In this document: in pieces, positions 1-10,080 of the stretch
How positions within the stretch are numbered: the stretch's first letter is position 1
Layout of the letters: each line of letters starts with the position of its first letter
Source: Centroberyx gerrardi
Taxonomy: Eukaryota; Chordata; Actinopteri; Beryciformes; Berycidae
Length of the DNA: 64,000 nt
Direction: 5' to 3'
Assembly (NCBI RefSeq): GCF_048128805.1
Contig: NC_136002.1
Location: 24,755,102-24,819,101, forward strand
Notes under the pieces: model-generated
The model's input: only the letters and a program-made list of their open reading frames with translations
Databases searched by the model: none
What the model was told of the DNA's origin: nothing
Made by a program: the position numbers and the translations under genes

Positions 1-1975
1 CACTAAGGGATTCAAGGAGTCGCCAAAGTCATCAAGTTTCAAATTATACTGGTAGTAGGGTTAAGTTTGTGCCAATTATCTAGGTTGTCCCTCTCTTTTA
101 CATTATTCCTGATGGTGTCTGCACAGCGCAGTTGGAGATATCAGGGCGTGTTTTCCTATGTTCAGAAGAAGCCATTTGCTGCCATTCATTTTTGTACAGT
201 ATGTAAAACAACTTCCACAGACTTGCAAATTCCCCAGGCTAGATAACCCATCACAGTAAACATGAAGTCCTAATTTGGTTTTATCAAAGTTTCTGTTATT
301 TATTTCACTGTGCCTGAGTTGAGCGTTTTCATATCAGCATTACAGCATTACATTACGCTCTGCTTACTGTCAATCAGATGACACACCCACGGGAATAAAT
401 GGAAGTATCTGCCAGGAAATAATCCCTCAAAATCATGTTGTCTTACAAACTCTATCGTCACATCCAACTTTATTGTCACATCCACGTCTTTGTTAGCCGG
501 GACACCAGTTAATTTCAAGATAGGTTTGACACCATAAAGTTTGTATTTTAAAAACAACAAAAAACAAGTAACTGTTAAAAGAAATCTAATCACATACAGC
601 ATGCTCTGCGAAATGATTGGGGAAATGTCAACCAGATGTAGACAGTAGTAAATGGGCTATTAACTCCAAATGACACCGGCATTCTCCTTTAAAGTTGGTT
701 TTCTGACACATAAACCAAATGTAATTTTCTTACACCAGCCCATGCTTAGCTGCTACCATTTGACATGGAAAGAGGTCAGAAAAATATGAACCAATATGAG
801 CCATGTACGTTTAAGTAAAATGAAGCAGCTTTGCATTTTGTGCCTTTTGCCCAACAAAGTCCACCGCTTCCCATTGTGATTTACTCCTCGTGACAAAAGT
901 GATTCAGTCAGATTTTATGGTCTTGCCTCTGTCTCCCAGATTTCTACCCTTACAGCAATGAATCTTCACTCCTCAATGCAAGACAGCCAAATAAAACAAA
1001 GTAATCACCTCTCTCGGGAAGTTTCACGCTTGAAGGTTAAGGCTTTTTTGGGATCTTCTTTTTTTATCTGGTACAATATATTTTCAACCGTAACTTTTAC
1101 ATGCAGTACAAGTGTCAATAGCTCTCAATATTCAGCTTATGCAGATAAAAAAGCAGATGACTGACTCTTTTACAATTTCCATGCAAAATAACTGTGCATT
1201 CATGACTTCGAATGTCATGTAAATGTTTTATTTTTGTGTCTAAGGATGCCTCTAATCTTCTCCTGGTCTTGCACTTGTCCTCGCCTGTCCTCCCACACGA
1301 TTCGCCATGACATATGCCACCATTGAGGCCCATTAATCAGAGCTCATTTTATAAGGGCTGAATATTAAACCACTCACTACTCCCAATTCTCGTGCATTAA
1401 CCTTGTTGCTGCCCCTTACCACCCCTTAAACTTGGCAGCCATGTGGTTCATGTGTATGTTTGTGTATGTGTGTGTGTGAGTGTGTGTGTATTTTGAGCCC
1501 TTGTCACTTGTTAGTGTGGCAATTCCCGCCATGCTATAAATAAAACCAGCCACTGGGAGGGATGGAAGCCAGTGGAGTGCTTTGACAGCAGAGGGCATAG
1601 TGGCCTTGTCTCCCTAGGACATGAGGATTAAATCTGGTCTCCAAACTAGCAACCAGCCTACGTGGCATCCAGGAAAACACAATATTGTACAGGAAATTTC
1701 AGCATTACCCCTGGAGGGTGGCTGAATGATGAATGGACAAAATTCCAAAACTGAAAACCCCAATCACAGTCTCAAGTCCCACACAAAAATCTACATTGAA
1801 AAGCGAGGCTCTAGTACCATAGCATGCCAGGAACATCAACACATAACTTAATGGGGAAAATGTGTAGTCATATGGGGGAAACGGCAACACTTAATGTCCT
1901 TCAGATAAGTGCGTAGTTCCTCTCTATCAACCATGCCATGAAGAAGCACAGAAAAAAAAACCATCTGATTCTTAC
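1..1975. other. Non-coding left edge (probable intron of the left-edge gene)
   Basis: I see no convincing exon, RNA gene or intact transposon here. If the minus-strand exon at 1976-2110 is real, this stretch is the start of its downstream intron, because that exon ends in a good splice donor. A TG microsatellite lies at about 1451-1490. The small open frames lack splice context and family resemblance. Confidence 0.5.
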
Positions 1976-2110
1976 CTTGACCCTGGGCATCAAGTAAGCG
2001 ACCGCAGAGAATTACAAGGAGTTGGAAGGTGGGGAGAGGCACACCCAGTGGGAGAGCTCTACGTCCCACACTGCTCTGGCACCTGGTGGCCATGGCACCA
2101 TTGGATGCTG
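1976..2110 (-). CDS. Probable first coding exon of an unidentified secreted or membrane protein (partial, leaves window)
   Basis: On the minus strand a strong acceptor (pyrimidine tract ending CCCCAG) precedes an exon starting at 2110. An ATG lies at 2093, followed by 39 codons and one extra base, then the donor AAG|GTAAGAAT at 1976/1975. The predicted peptide starts MATRCQSSVG and has a hydrophobic stretch (LPTFQLLVILCG) followed by DAQGQ, which looks like a signal peptide and cleavage region. A signal-peptide exon ending in phase 1 is common in immunoglobulin-superfamily and other modular extracellular proteins, but I cannot name the gene. The rest would lie left of the window. A chance ATG with chance splice sites remains possible. 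Confidence 0.45.
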
Positions 2111-5100
2111 GGGAAAAAAATAAAGAGTTTAAAAGCCTGTTCTTTTAAAGACTTTGAGAACTTGCCATTTTTGCACCATCGTGTTTTGAGAAAGATGCCA
2201 AGAACAAGGTATTGAAATACTGAAAGGCGCTACTACATCAGATTTAACTTATTTGATATAATTAGGTGAAAAGGACCATTGGGCACGTAATATTAAAAAA
2301 TAATAAAATATGAGATTTATGGGCTCTTGAGGCCAGACAGGAAAGATAAATTATCAGGCTGAGCATTTAATTTGCCAAATGTTGTAGCACTAAATATTAG
2401 CCCCTGGTCCAACTAAAACAGCCATTAAAACAAAAAGCTTTTATTGACCAACAATTTATCAAATCTTAACAATACATTTGTAAACATGCATTCAAAAGGA
2501 AATTTATTGTGTTACCACTACACTTAATAAAGTGTTATTTCTTCATGGTCATTGTGAATAAAATATCAAGCAGATAGAAACTGTAAACAACTAAAAACTT
2601 GGCAGGACAAGTAAACACCTTGGCAGATTGGACCGTAAACAAATGAAAGAGTCATAAATCATAAATTAGGTTCAACTCAGTAACTGTTAAAATTCCCCAG
2701 AGATGCATAGTATTTACCAGGTCAGCCATTAGTCCTCCCTAATGAAACACAGGATACATCATCTTCCATCTGAGAAACTAAGGGCCAACTTACTGACACA
2801 GATCCATTTTTGTTTCTATCTGTAGATGTTGGAAATGGAGGTGGGGAATTTAAACTGCCTCTAAAAAGGAGTGATAACATTTATCTCTGTAAGCTGCTCT
2901 GTCAAGGTTTGAAGGTTTGAAAATAAAAGGTGAGGAGCTTTGATGGTGGAGCTTTAATGGTGGAAAAAAGACATCTCCTTCAAGTTTCCACTATCTAGTT
3001 CACGATTAGGCTGACGGGTCAGATTTATACAGTTTATAGTGGAGAGTAGTCCGCTACTACTTCGACTGTAAATGCCTTTAATCCATTTTGGGACAACCAA
3101 ATACACAACAGATGTATCATAGCACAACAGATACCTTTGCAAAGTTCTGGCTGTAATGTCACTAGTCTTTAGTCTAGAGAGAAAGTATTTTTCACAAGAC
3201 GTGAGCAAAGCTACATCCAGTCAGACTAATAACTAATGTACACTGCATGGCAGAGATCACTAAGTGCTATCACTCACTTTGACATTTCACAACAAGCTTG
3301 CAAAGGAAGAATGAAATCAATAGGCCAACACTTCTAACACTCCCATTTATATTCACATCTAGACGCCCGAGACAAAGATTAATTATTTGGCAGGTATAAC
3401 CATTTGCACCATTTGACGCCTAAATAAAACCAAATTGCCCTGCTCCCAAATACAGAACAAGAGCATGCAGACAACAGGACAACAATACATTTGATCACCA
3501 GCCATCACATCTCATCCAGGATTTCTTACTCTACTATCTAGCAGCATGTAGTGGTTTTGCTGTCAGAAAGGTTAAAAAACACAAGCATTGTACATCTAAT
3601 GGAATTAAACACTTTAGTCAGACACTTTATTCAAAACATCTAACCCTGTATGAAACTGTGATTAAATATGCTATGTACTGTATATGGTAGCTTCTTGTCC
3701 CTTGGGAAAAAAGGGGCGGAGAAGAGCAACCTAAGCCAGGTGGCACCATTAGTCAGTTAATCTTCAGCCTTCCTCTCTCCAATAACATTACACTCCTCCC
3801 ATCAATCTGCCTGCTAGTGCGCTGGCGTTATCTTAGCCTGCAGTGGGGAAACAAGCACATGCACAAAGCAAGGTTTCATCTGGTCTCCTAATATTTTCTA
3901 GCTAAGAAACTGTCAGGCTCTTGACCTGCTGAGTCACAGAAAATGCAGATATATAAAAAAAAAAGGTGCTTGGTAACAAACTGGCAAGGAACACAGACAG
4001 CCTAATACTAATATTTTCTGAATAATTGTGGTTGTGTTGTCACCACTGCAGTAATGTAAGCAGACTGACCAGAATCTGTGCACAGAATATGATAGTCACT
4101 CTAATGAGAGAAAAAACAATCTGTATAAAATATTCCTTGCTTCTGATGAAGCAGAATGAGATTATCAGTCTATTATCTGAGATAATCATGTTTACATGCA
4201 AGACAAATTGAGTATAATTATGAATAAGACAAGACTTGTGGCATGTATTTGTTTAATTCCACCCATTGTACCCCTGTTGAAGTTTTATTATGAGAACACA
4301 TACTCGGATTAAAATAAGCAGTGTACCCGCATTAGTTGGATGGTTTTCACACATTTTCACACACCTAATTCCACCTAGGACTCTCAGTTGTAGTTTTAAT
4401 TCCAGTTTACAATAGATAAAGTGTTCATCCAACGCAATGGTGTTTATAATCAGTCTTTAAGGGTAGCTAGCAAATTAATTTAGCCAATCTCAGATTTTGC
4501 CAAACTTGCAGCAAAGTAACAATAACGTTAACATAAATTGATATAGCTCCATAACAACATGACAGCTTCGTTGAATCCCAACAAAAAGAGTTGGAGTTAA
4601 TAGGAGTTAATATCCATGAAAAAATGTAGTTTTATGCAGGGGACATTGATCACATTTGATCACATTATTTGCAACTACATAGAAACTGGAATATTAATAC
4701 ATTAATAAAATGTTTGCAAATCATGGAAACAGCTTAGGTGGGATATTGTCAATTTCAAAACAATGGCAATCAGAGAAATAGTGTGTGGACATACATGTCT
4801 TCATATACCTTTACATTACTGCAGAGATTCTCTACTGTGTTGGGTTATATGTTGAGTTGTACATTCAAATTCAACTAATAGACAAAATTAGTATTTAGAG
4901 GTAAATCTTTAGGTCATTGTCTTTCAGCATAATTCAAAATGTTATTAGGTCAGACACATGACATCATGTAACAGTTAACCTTTGATACATCAGAAATTAA
5001 CTAAAAACAATGAGGACTGCTCTGTGATAAATGTTTTACTTACAATGCTTTTACTTGTTACTTTGTATAGTGTTTTGTAACTGTACTTTGAAATTTGCTA

Positions 5101-5482
5101 TGAAAATAGATTATCACTGTTAATATTAAATGAGCCTAAATACTCTTCAGAGATACAGAGATACATAAACTGTATCTTTAATAGTGTCATTAATAAATTA
5201 ATATCTTTCTGAAAGTCTAACTTTTTAATAGAAATCACAAAAAGAAGAAATTGTATTTCATGGCTACAAATTACTACTTTACAGCATGTCCCACACTCCC
5301 ACTCCTCTGTCTACAAACCCTCACTGAAGAAAACTAGCTTGAAAGATGTTTAGCAATTCTGCATGATGGTCAGTTAACACCACCCCCCACCCCCCAAGCA
5401 TCACATACATGCACACACACAAACTTCCATCCCGTTCTCTCTCTCTTCCGCACACAGACACACACACACACACACGTAGTAC
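2111..5482. other. Gene-free interval, probably first intron of the left-edge gene
   Basis: The sequence is AT-rich with no recognisable coding exon on either strand and no repeat family that I can identify. It would be the intron between a possible 5' UTR exon near 5.5 kb and the signal-peptide exon at 2.1 kb. Confidence 0.4.
5401..5476. repeat. CA-rich microsatellite region
   Basis: Runs of CA dinucleotides occur at about 5411-5421 and 5451-5475. Long open frames overlapping them are low-complexity artefacts. Confidence 0.8.
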
Positions 5483-5655
5483 CTGTATCTGTGGGCTCCG
5501 CTGCACCACTGTGTTGTATTTCTGCTGTATATCCCACAACCAAGTCCAGCTCCGCCTACTGTCTGAGTGAGCGTGGAGTTTCTTCTCTTTGCCTCCGCTG
5601 TACACTCACAACTGGCACAGCTCTCTTCCCACTCACTGTCCAAACGGCCCATCTG
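5483..5655 (-). other. Possible 5' UTR exon and promoter edge of the left-edge gene
   Basis: On the minus strand a relatively GC-rich stretch ends in a usable donor (ATACAG|GTACTACG at 5483/5482). It sits just downstream of a long pyrimidine-rich stretch (purine-rich on the plus strand). Splicing it to the acceptor at 2110 would give a non-coding leader before the ATG at 2093. The support is position, composition and one splice signal only. Confidence 0.25.
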
Positions 5656-5764
5656 CAAAGACAGAGGGAGGGAAAAGAGAGGGAGAGAAAGGAAAAAAAG
5701 AGAAAGGAGAGGGAAAGCGGTGGATGGGGAAAGAGAAGAAAAGGAAGAGAGGAACAGAGACAGA
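5655..5764. repeat. About 105-bp purine-only-like tract (GA/GGA-rich)
   Basis: The plus strand is almost entirely A and G across this span, with very few pyrimidines. Such mirror-like purine tracts can adopt triplex DNA and often lie near promoters. Here it adjoins the possible 5' UTR exon of the left-edge gene. The sequence shows only the composition; any regulatory role is inference. Confidence 0.7.
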
Positions 5765-7329
5765 TTGCCTTGGTAATGGAGATTGTCGTGGGGGCTGAAT
5801 TCTTGATAAGCCAATGCACATGGAGTGTTCAGAGTTAAACTAATTTCATTCTACATTTCCTCTGCGCAAATGTTTCCTTTCCATTCTTTTGTTCACATTT
5901 GAGCTTTCTGATAGCTCCAAACCACAAGCCTAGCTGCTGTGCACTTAAATCACAATCTATGCAGGATCTCGTTGAAGCACTAGACAGTGGAATCTATAGC
6001 CTCTCATTGCACAGTCATGGAGAATATTTGAAATTCACAATGATATAAAGAGAAAATAGAAATGTTATGAAAACCTGCTCCTCCTTAACTTTGAATGAGA
6101 GCACATAGTATGTGACAGATGTCACATGCCACAGCCGTTAAGTTAAGTGATTACAGAACTGATTAAATCAAATGGTGGTTATCAGGGGCAGTAGAAGTGG
6201 GATTGTGTGTCTGGTTCAAATTGCTTGGCTGTCTGGGAATAACTATGTGGGGAAAGTGAATGTGTGAAGCCCTCCCCTCCCTCAACAACTTCTGTCAAGG
6301 TGCCCTTACACAAGGTATTTAACTCTCCACTACTCCAGTGGAGCTGCTCAACAGCCAATAGCAGAGGAGTGTGGCTAGACTGGGCAGCTCCCAAGTGTGT
6401 GTCTGAGTGTGCAGCAAAAATATTTCTGAAAAACAGGTCAGCAAACCTTTCCTGGATAAATTAAAGTTTAAAAAAAGCCTTGTTACACGGGAGCAAAAGC
6501 GTATGGGCATTTTCAGAACTGTCAAAGCAGCGGTGACAGACTACATTGGATTTAAACAAAGTGATGAATTATCCAATTCGCATACTAGTTAACATCACAG
6601 GCATTATTGCTTCAGTAATGGCTAGGCTACATCACCACTGCTTACTTGGCAAATTTAGAATACATCTGAATGCAATGTGCAATATATTTCAAAACGTCCT
6701 CAGACAGAGGTGGCGATGTGTGATGTGTATCAGAGATTGCACAGCCTTATTGAAATGTGCAGATGTTGCCACTGCAGAGGTCCCACATTGCATAGCATAG
6801 TGCTCATTGCATTACTGCTGCATTGTTGCTCTACATCTGAGAGGAAATGTGCAGAAAACTCAGATTTCATTCCATTTTCAACCACCAAAAGATGGAAAGA
6901 ATGGTAGGGCAATTAGTAGTTTTAGTAGAGATATTAGAGTTTTGTGTTACAATATGCCCATTCAGCTACAACATTTGAGAAAGAAAAGGCTGCAGTGGTT
7001 GTTGCAGTACTAGCAGAGGACAGCTGCAGGATAGATGCAGGATGGGAAGCTTTTCTGATGGGTACCACTGAAGGGATCCTATTGCAGCACTTCAGATGTT
7101 GAGCTGTCTGTTTTGCTTTACTTTAACAATGGCTACTCCGCTTTGACAAGGTGATAATGAATAAAGCACTTTAGGGAATCAATTCATAATACTATTGTGG
7201 GTTTATTGGATTTGTCTCATGCATGATGGACACTTGACTATAAATACAGTGTGTGTGGTTGAGCATCCAAGATGAGCATCCCTGGCTTACTGGTAATAAT
7301 AATAGTGTGGTTCCATATGGTAAATAATC
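5765..7329. other. Gene-free interval
   Basis: I see no exon pairs with good splice sites, no known domain and no clear repeat boundaries. The short open frames between 6182 and 7013 overlap each other on both strands and are not credible genes. Confidence 0.5.
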
Positions 7330-7482
7330 TATTTGCTGCCCCCTACCACAGGGAGGTCAGAGCACAGGTCAGCTACAGAGCAGCACCCTGGAGCTGGTAT
7401 TCAATAACACTCGCTGACATAGGGACTTGAACCCTACAGTTGAAGGACAGTCTCCCCGCTGACTATGACACCCTGCTGCCCA
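7330..7482 (-). mobile_element. tRNA-derived SINE, minus orientation
   Basis: Read on the minus strand, the element starts GGCAGCAGGGTGTCATAGTC near 7480 and contains a near-perfect RNA polymerase III B box (GGTTCAAGTCC, complement of 7423-7433) at the spacing expected after an A-box-like segment. This is the layout of a tRNA-derived SINE head, followed by a body running toward 7330. The exact family and 3' end are not determined. Confidence 0.5.
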
Positions 7483-7691
7483 GATGGTACATTAGTCATA
7501 TGCTATCCAATCGTCACCTTTGAATTCACAGATCCTATGCTTAAAATAGAATACATCAACGCCATGTAGCAACTTTTCAACTCCAATTTGAGACCTCTTT
7601 ATATATAGTATATATATATAGTATTAATTGTAAATAGATTAAACTACGATTTTCGGTCGCTGATTTACAAACAATAACTCACAATGTCATA

Positions 7692-7994
7692 GTGTTTTTT
7701 CGGCGGCAGGGACTGGAAGACTGGATAGAGGGAACAATGAATGAAGCCATATACAGGCAAATTCTTGAAGAGAACCTGCTTCAGAGTACCAAAGACCTTA
7801 GACTGGGGCAGCAGTGTATGTTCCAACAGGACAGTGACCCTAAGCATACAGCCAAATCAACAGTGGAATGGCTTCAGAACAAGAATGTGAAAGTCCTTGC
7901 GTGGCCCCTTCAAAGCCCAGACTTGAAGAAAGTTGTTCACAGACGCTCACCATCAAACTTCAGTGTGATTAAGATTGCTCTTATGGTTGCATGA
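7692..7994 (+). pseudogene. Tc1/mariner transposase fragment (broken)
   Basis: The plus-strand frame encodes the C-terminal half of a Tc1-like DDE transposase. Recognisable blocks include YRQILEENLLQS, the block around the second catalytic aspartate (MFQQDSDPKHTAKST), VEWLQNKNV and WPLQSPDL. After SPDL the usual block with the third catalytic acidic residue is missing and the frame jumps to VHRRSPSN, so the enzyme is deleted at its active site. The N-terminal DNA-binding half is absent. After about 7955 the frame runs into unrelated sequence, and the last transposase codons reappear near 8388. This is a dead copy. Confidence 0.85.
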
Positions 7995-8387
7995 CATAGC
8001 TGACCTATCCATGTGTAAATAAATCATAAGTCTTATCCAAATAAGTCCAGTAATTCTATGTTAGTATGTGCTTGATGATTGAGGTGCTTACTCACCTATT
8101 GCCACTGGCAGCATGTAAAGCTCTGTCTTCTGTCCAGTTTTAAACTGGTTATAATCTATAATCATGGGCTGTGAAACACACAAAATCAGAAATGAACTGT
8201 CAGTGCCAGATGAACAACATTGTCTACACTATTAACGTCCGGCTGACTGATACAAATTGGCTCATACTTCTTACAGCATACCTTCGGCCACTTTCCTGAT
8301 CTGGCAATTGACACTTTTTTGATAGGGCAGTTGAAACAGTGATCGGCCGATCACGGATGGTGGCCGGTCGATCGGTGCGCCCCTAGC
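7956..8387. mobile_element. Sequence inserted within the Tc1 remnant; hAT-like end
   Basis: These roughly 430 bp separate the Tc1 transposase body from its last codons and 3' terminus. The right end reads GATCGGTGCGCCCCTAG, which resembles the terminal repeat of hAT-type elements, so a second transposon probably landed in the Tc1 copy. I could not define the left end or a target duplication. Confidence 0.35.
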
Positions 8388-8554
8388 TGTGATCGCTGCC
8401 AAAGGTGCTTCTACAAAGGTGCTTCTTCTAGAAACACGTTTTCATGTTGTATTTTGTGTAGATTGTTGACAAAAAAATCTCAGTTTAATCAATTTTGAAC
8501 ACCACAAAATGTGGGGAAAAAGTCAAGGAGGTTGAATATTTTGAAGGCACTGTA
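8388..8554 (+). mobile_element. 3' terminus of a Tc1-like element
   Basis: The segment begins with the typical last transposase codons (AVIAAKGAS, encoded from 8388). It continues through the AT-rich tail known from fish Tc1 elements, including CACAAAATGTGG and AAGTCAAGGAGGTTGAATA. It ends GAAGGCACTG followed by TA at 8553-8554, the expected terminal inverted repeat and target dinucleotide. The matching 5' terminus is not present upstream. Confidence 0.8.
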
Positions 8555-9859
8555 TAGCTACAGTAGTATTCTGTTGTCAAAAAATGGTCATACAATCTGT
8601 CATAATAGTTTACAATCTGTCATGCACAGATTAATGAGCCTGTTGCTCATGTCTGCACTGTAAATTCAAATTCATTTGCATTTAATTTTGCTGGAACAGC
8701 AAAATATTAACACAGGACACAAGTGGTGCATTGTAGAGTGTGATGTTTTTCTGGCATTGCAGATAATCACAAATTTGACACCTGTTAAAGGCTGATGTAT
8801 TGTCTCTCATTTGAATTGCAAAGTGCAGTATCCTGTACTCTCACTTCCAGTGAGGACTCGCAAAGTCCATCAGCATAATTAATACAACTCACTCTGGAAG
8901 ACATTGGGTGTACTTCTCAAAATTAGGCTGAAAAAATGGGTCAGTGGCATGGTCAATTCATTAGCATTTTTTTTCCTGTTGTAAACAATGATTATTGAAT
9001 GAAAACTGTTCCAAGTTCAGTTTCCCCAATACAGTACAATAAATAAAAGTAATGAAAGTTGGAGTCTAGAGCGTTGGAAAGTGACATTCTTAACAGTGGA
9101 GCCTACTAAATGATCCCTTTGTTTTCTTGCAGAGGGGCATGGGTTTCTGTTGCCTGACACTATGTATAGACATACATCCACTTATAATAACAAAGAATAG
9201 AGCTATTCTTCACATACAGGATCTGTCAAAAGGCCAGCCTAGGACAGTGAATGTCACTCAATAAGTTGAAACTCAGTCACTTAGCACCAACTGATGCAGA
9301 ATTAAGTGCATTGTAGAGGTCCCAAGGCCCAATGAGGGCTGGCAGAGACCCACCGCCACATTCACTAAGTGACTATGGCTTAGTGAAAAACTCTAATCAA
9401 CCTCGCAGTTGTTTCTGCAAATCCTTGGCCCCGACAGTGACATTTGGGGATAGGCCCACAGTATCTATTAGGGCAGAGATTATTCAAGTTCAGATGGACT
9501 CGGTCACTTTCCACAAGTTGAAACTCTGCACAGAAGCGCACTGTCAATGCAAGTAAAGTGTGTTGCTGATGTCTGCACAACCATCCCCACCACCCACTAC
9601 AGTCCTGGAATAATCAGGGTAACCACCATTCATCCAATGTATCGTCAATAAGAATAGATGCTCTCTACTATATTGTTCCAGTACATTATCTGTCTTTCAG
9701 TAATACTGTAGCCTGTTTGCCAGAATGTTTCATTAGCATACATCTGCTACGAAAACTGCTATGCTAGCTCACTCTAGCCTAACGTTAGCTGGCGGATTTT
9801 ATTTTTTTTCACGCAAATTCGCCAAAGCAGTTACAACGGAGATTAACAACAGATAGGAT
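8555..9859. other. Gene-free interval
   Basis: No supported gene is visible. The sequence is mixed AT-rich intergenic DNA; short open frames near 9332-9580 overlap on both strands and have no family resemblance. Confidence 0.5.
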
Positions 9860-9908
9860 TTTTCTGTAGGCATCAAAATATTCAAAACATTTTGATGCCT
9901 ACAGAAAA
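9860..9908. repeat. Perfect 20-bp inverted repeat (hairpin)
   Basis: TTTTCTGTAGGCATCAAAAT at 9860-9879 is exactly complementary to 9889-9908, with a 9-base loop. It lies in AT-rich sequence next to other short repeats and is most easily read as the core of a small foldback transposon. A small-RNA precursor cannot be excluded from sequence alone. Confidence 0.8.
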
Positions 9909-9971
9909 TTTTTTTTTTTTTTCATGTTTTGTTTTCACGTCCCAACTTTTAGCCTAGCTAACGTTACCATG

Positions 9972-10024
9972 ACTACAGAATGAAGTTTTTCTTTTTCTTT
10001 TTTTTTTACTACAGAATGAAGTTT
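9972..10024. repeat. 17-bp direct repeat pair
   Basis: ACTACAGAATGAAGTTT occurs at 9972-9988 and again at 10008-10024, separated by a T-rich spacer. It lies between two hairpins and probably belongs to the same complex repeat. Confidence 0.75.
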
Positions 10025-10030
10025 AGCCCG

Positions 10031-10080
10031 TAGAGATATAACACATATATTATAACAGATATAATAGTGTTATATCTCTA
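10031..10080. repeat. Perfect 14-bp inverted repeat (hairpin)
   Basis: TAGAGATATAACAC at 10031-10044 is exactly complementary to 10067-10080, with an AT-rich loop. TTTAGCCC occurs on both outer sides. It resembles the terminus or core of a short foldback element. Confidence 0.75.

Noticed and set aside
5401-5838. Overlapping open frames of up to 137 codons on both strands
   Set aside because: They run through CA repeats and the purine tract; the predicted peptides are low-complexity Ser/Leu or Arg/Lys/Glu strings.
7330-7482. A functional tRNA gene
   Set aside because: It has a B box but no complete cloverleaf with paired acceptor stem; it fits a SINE head better.
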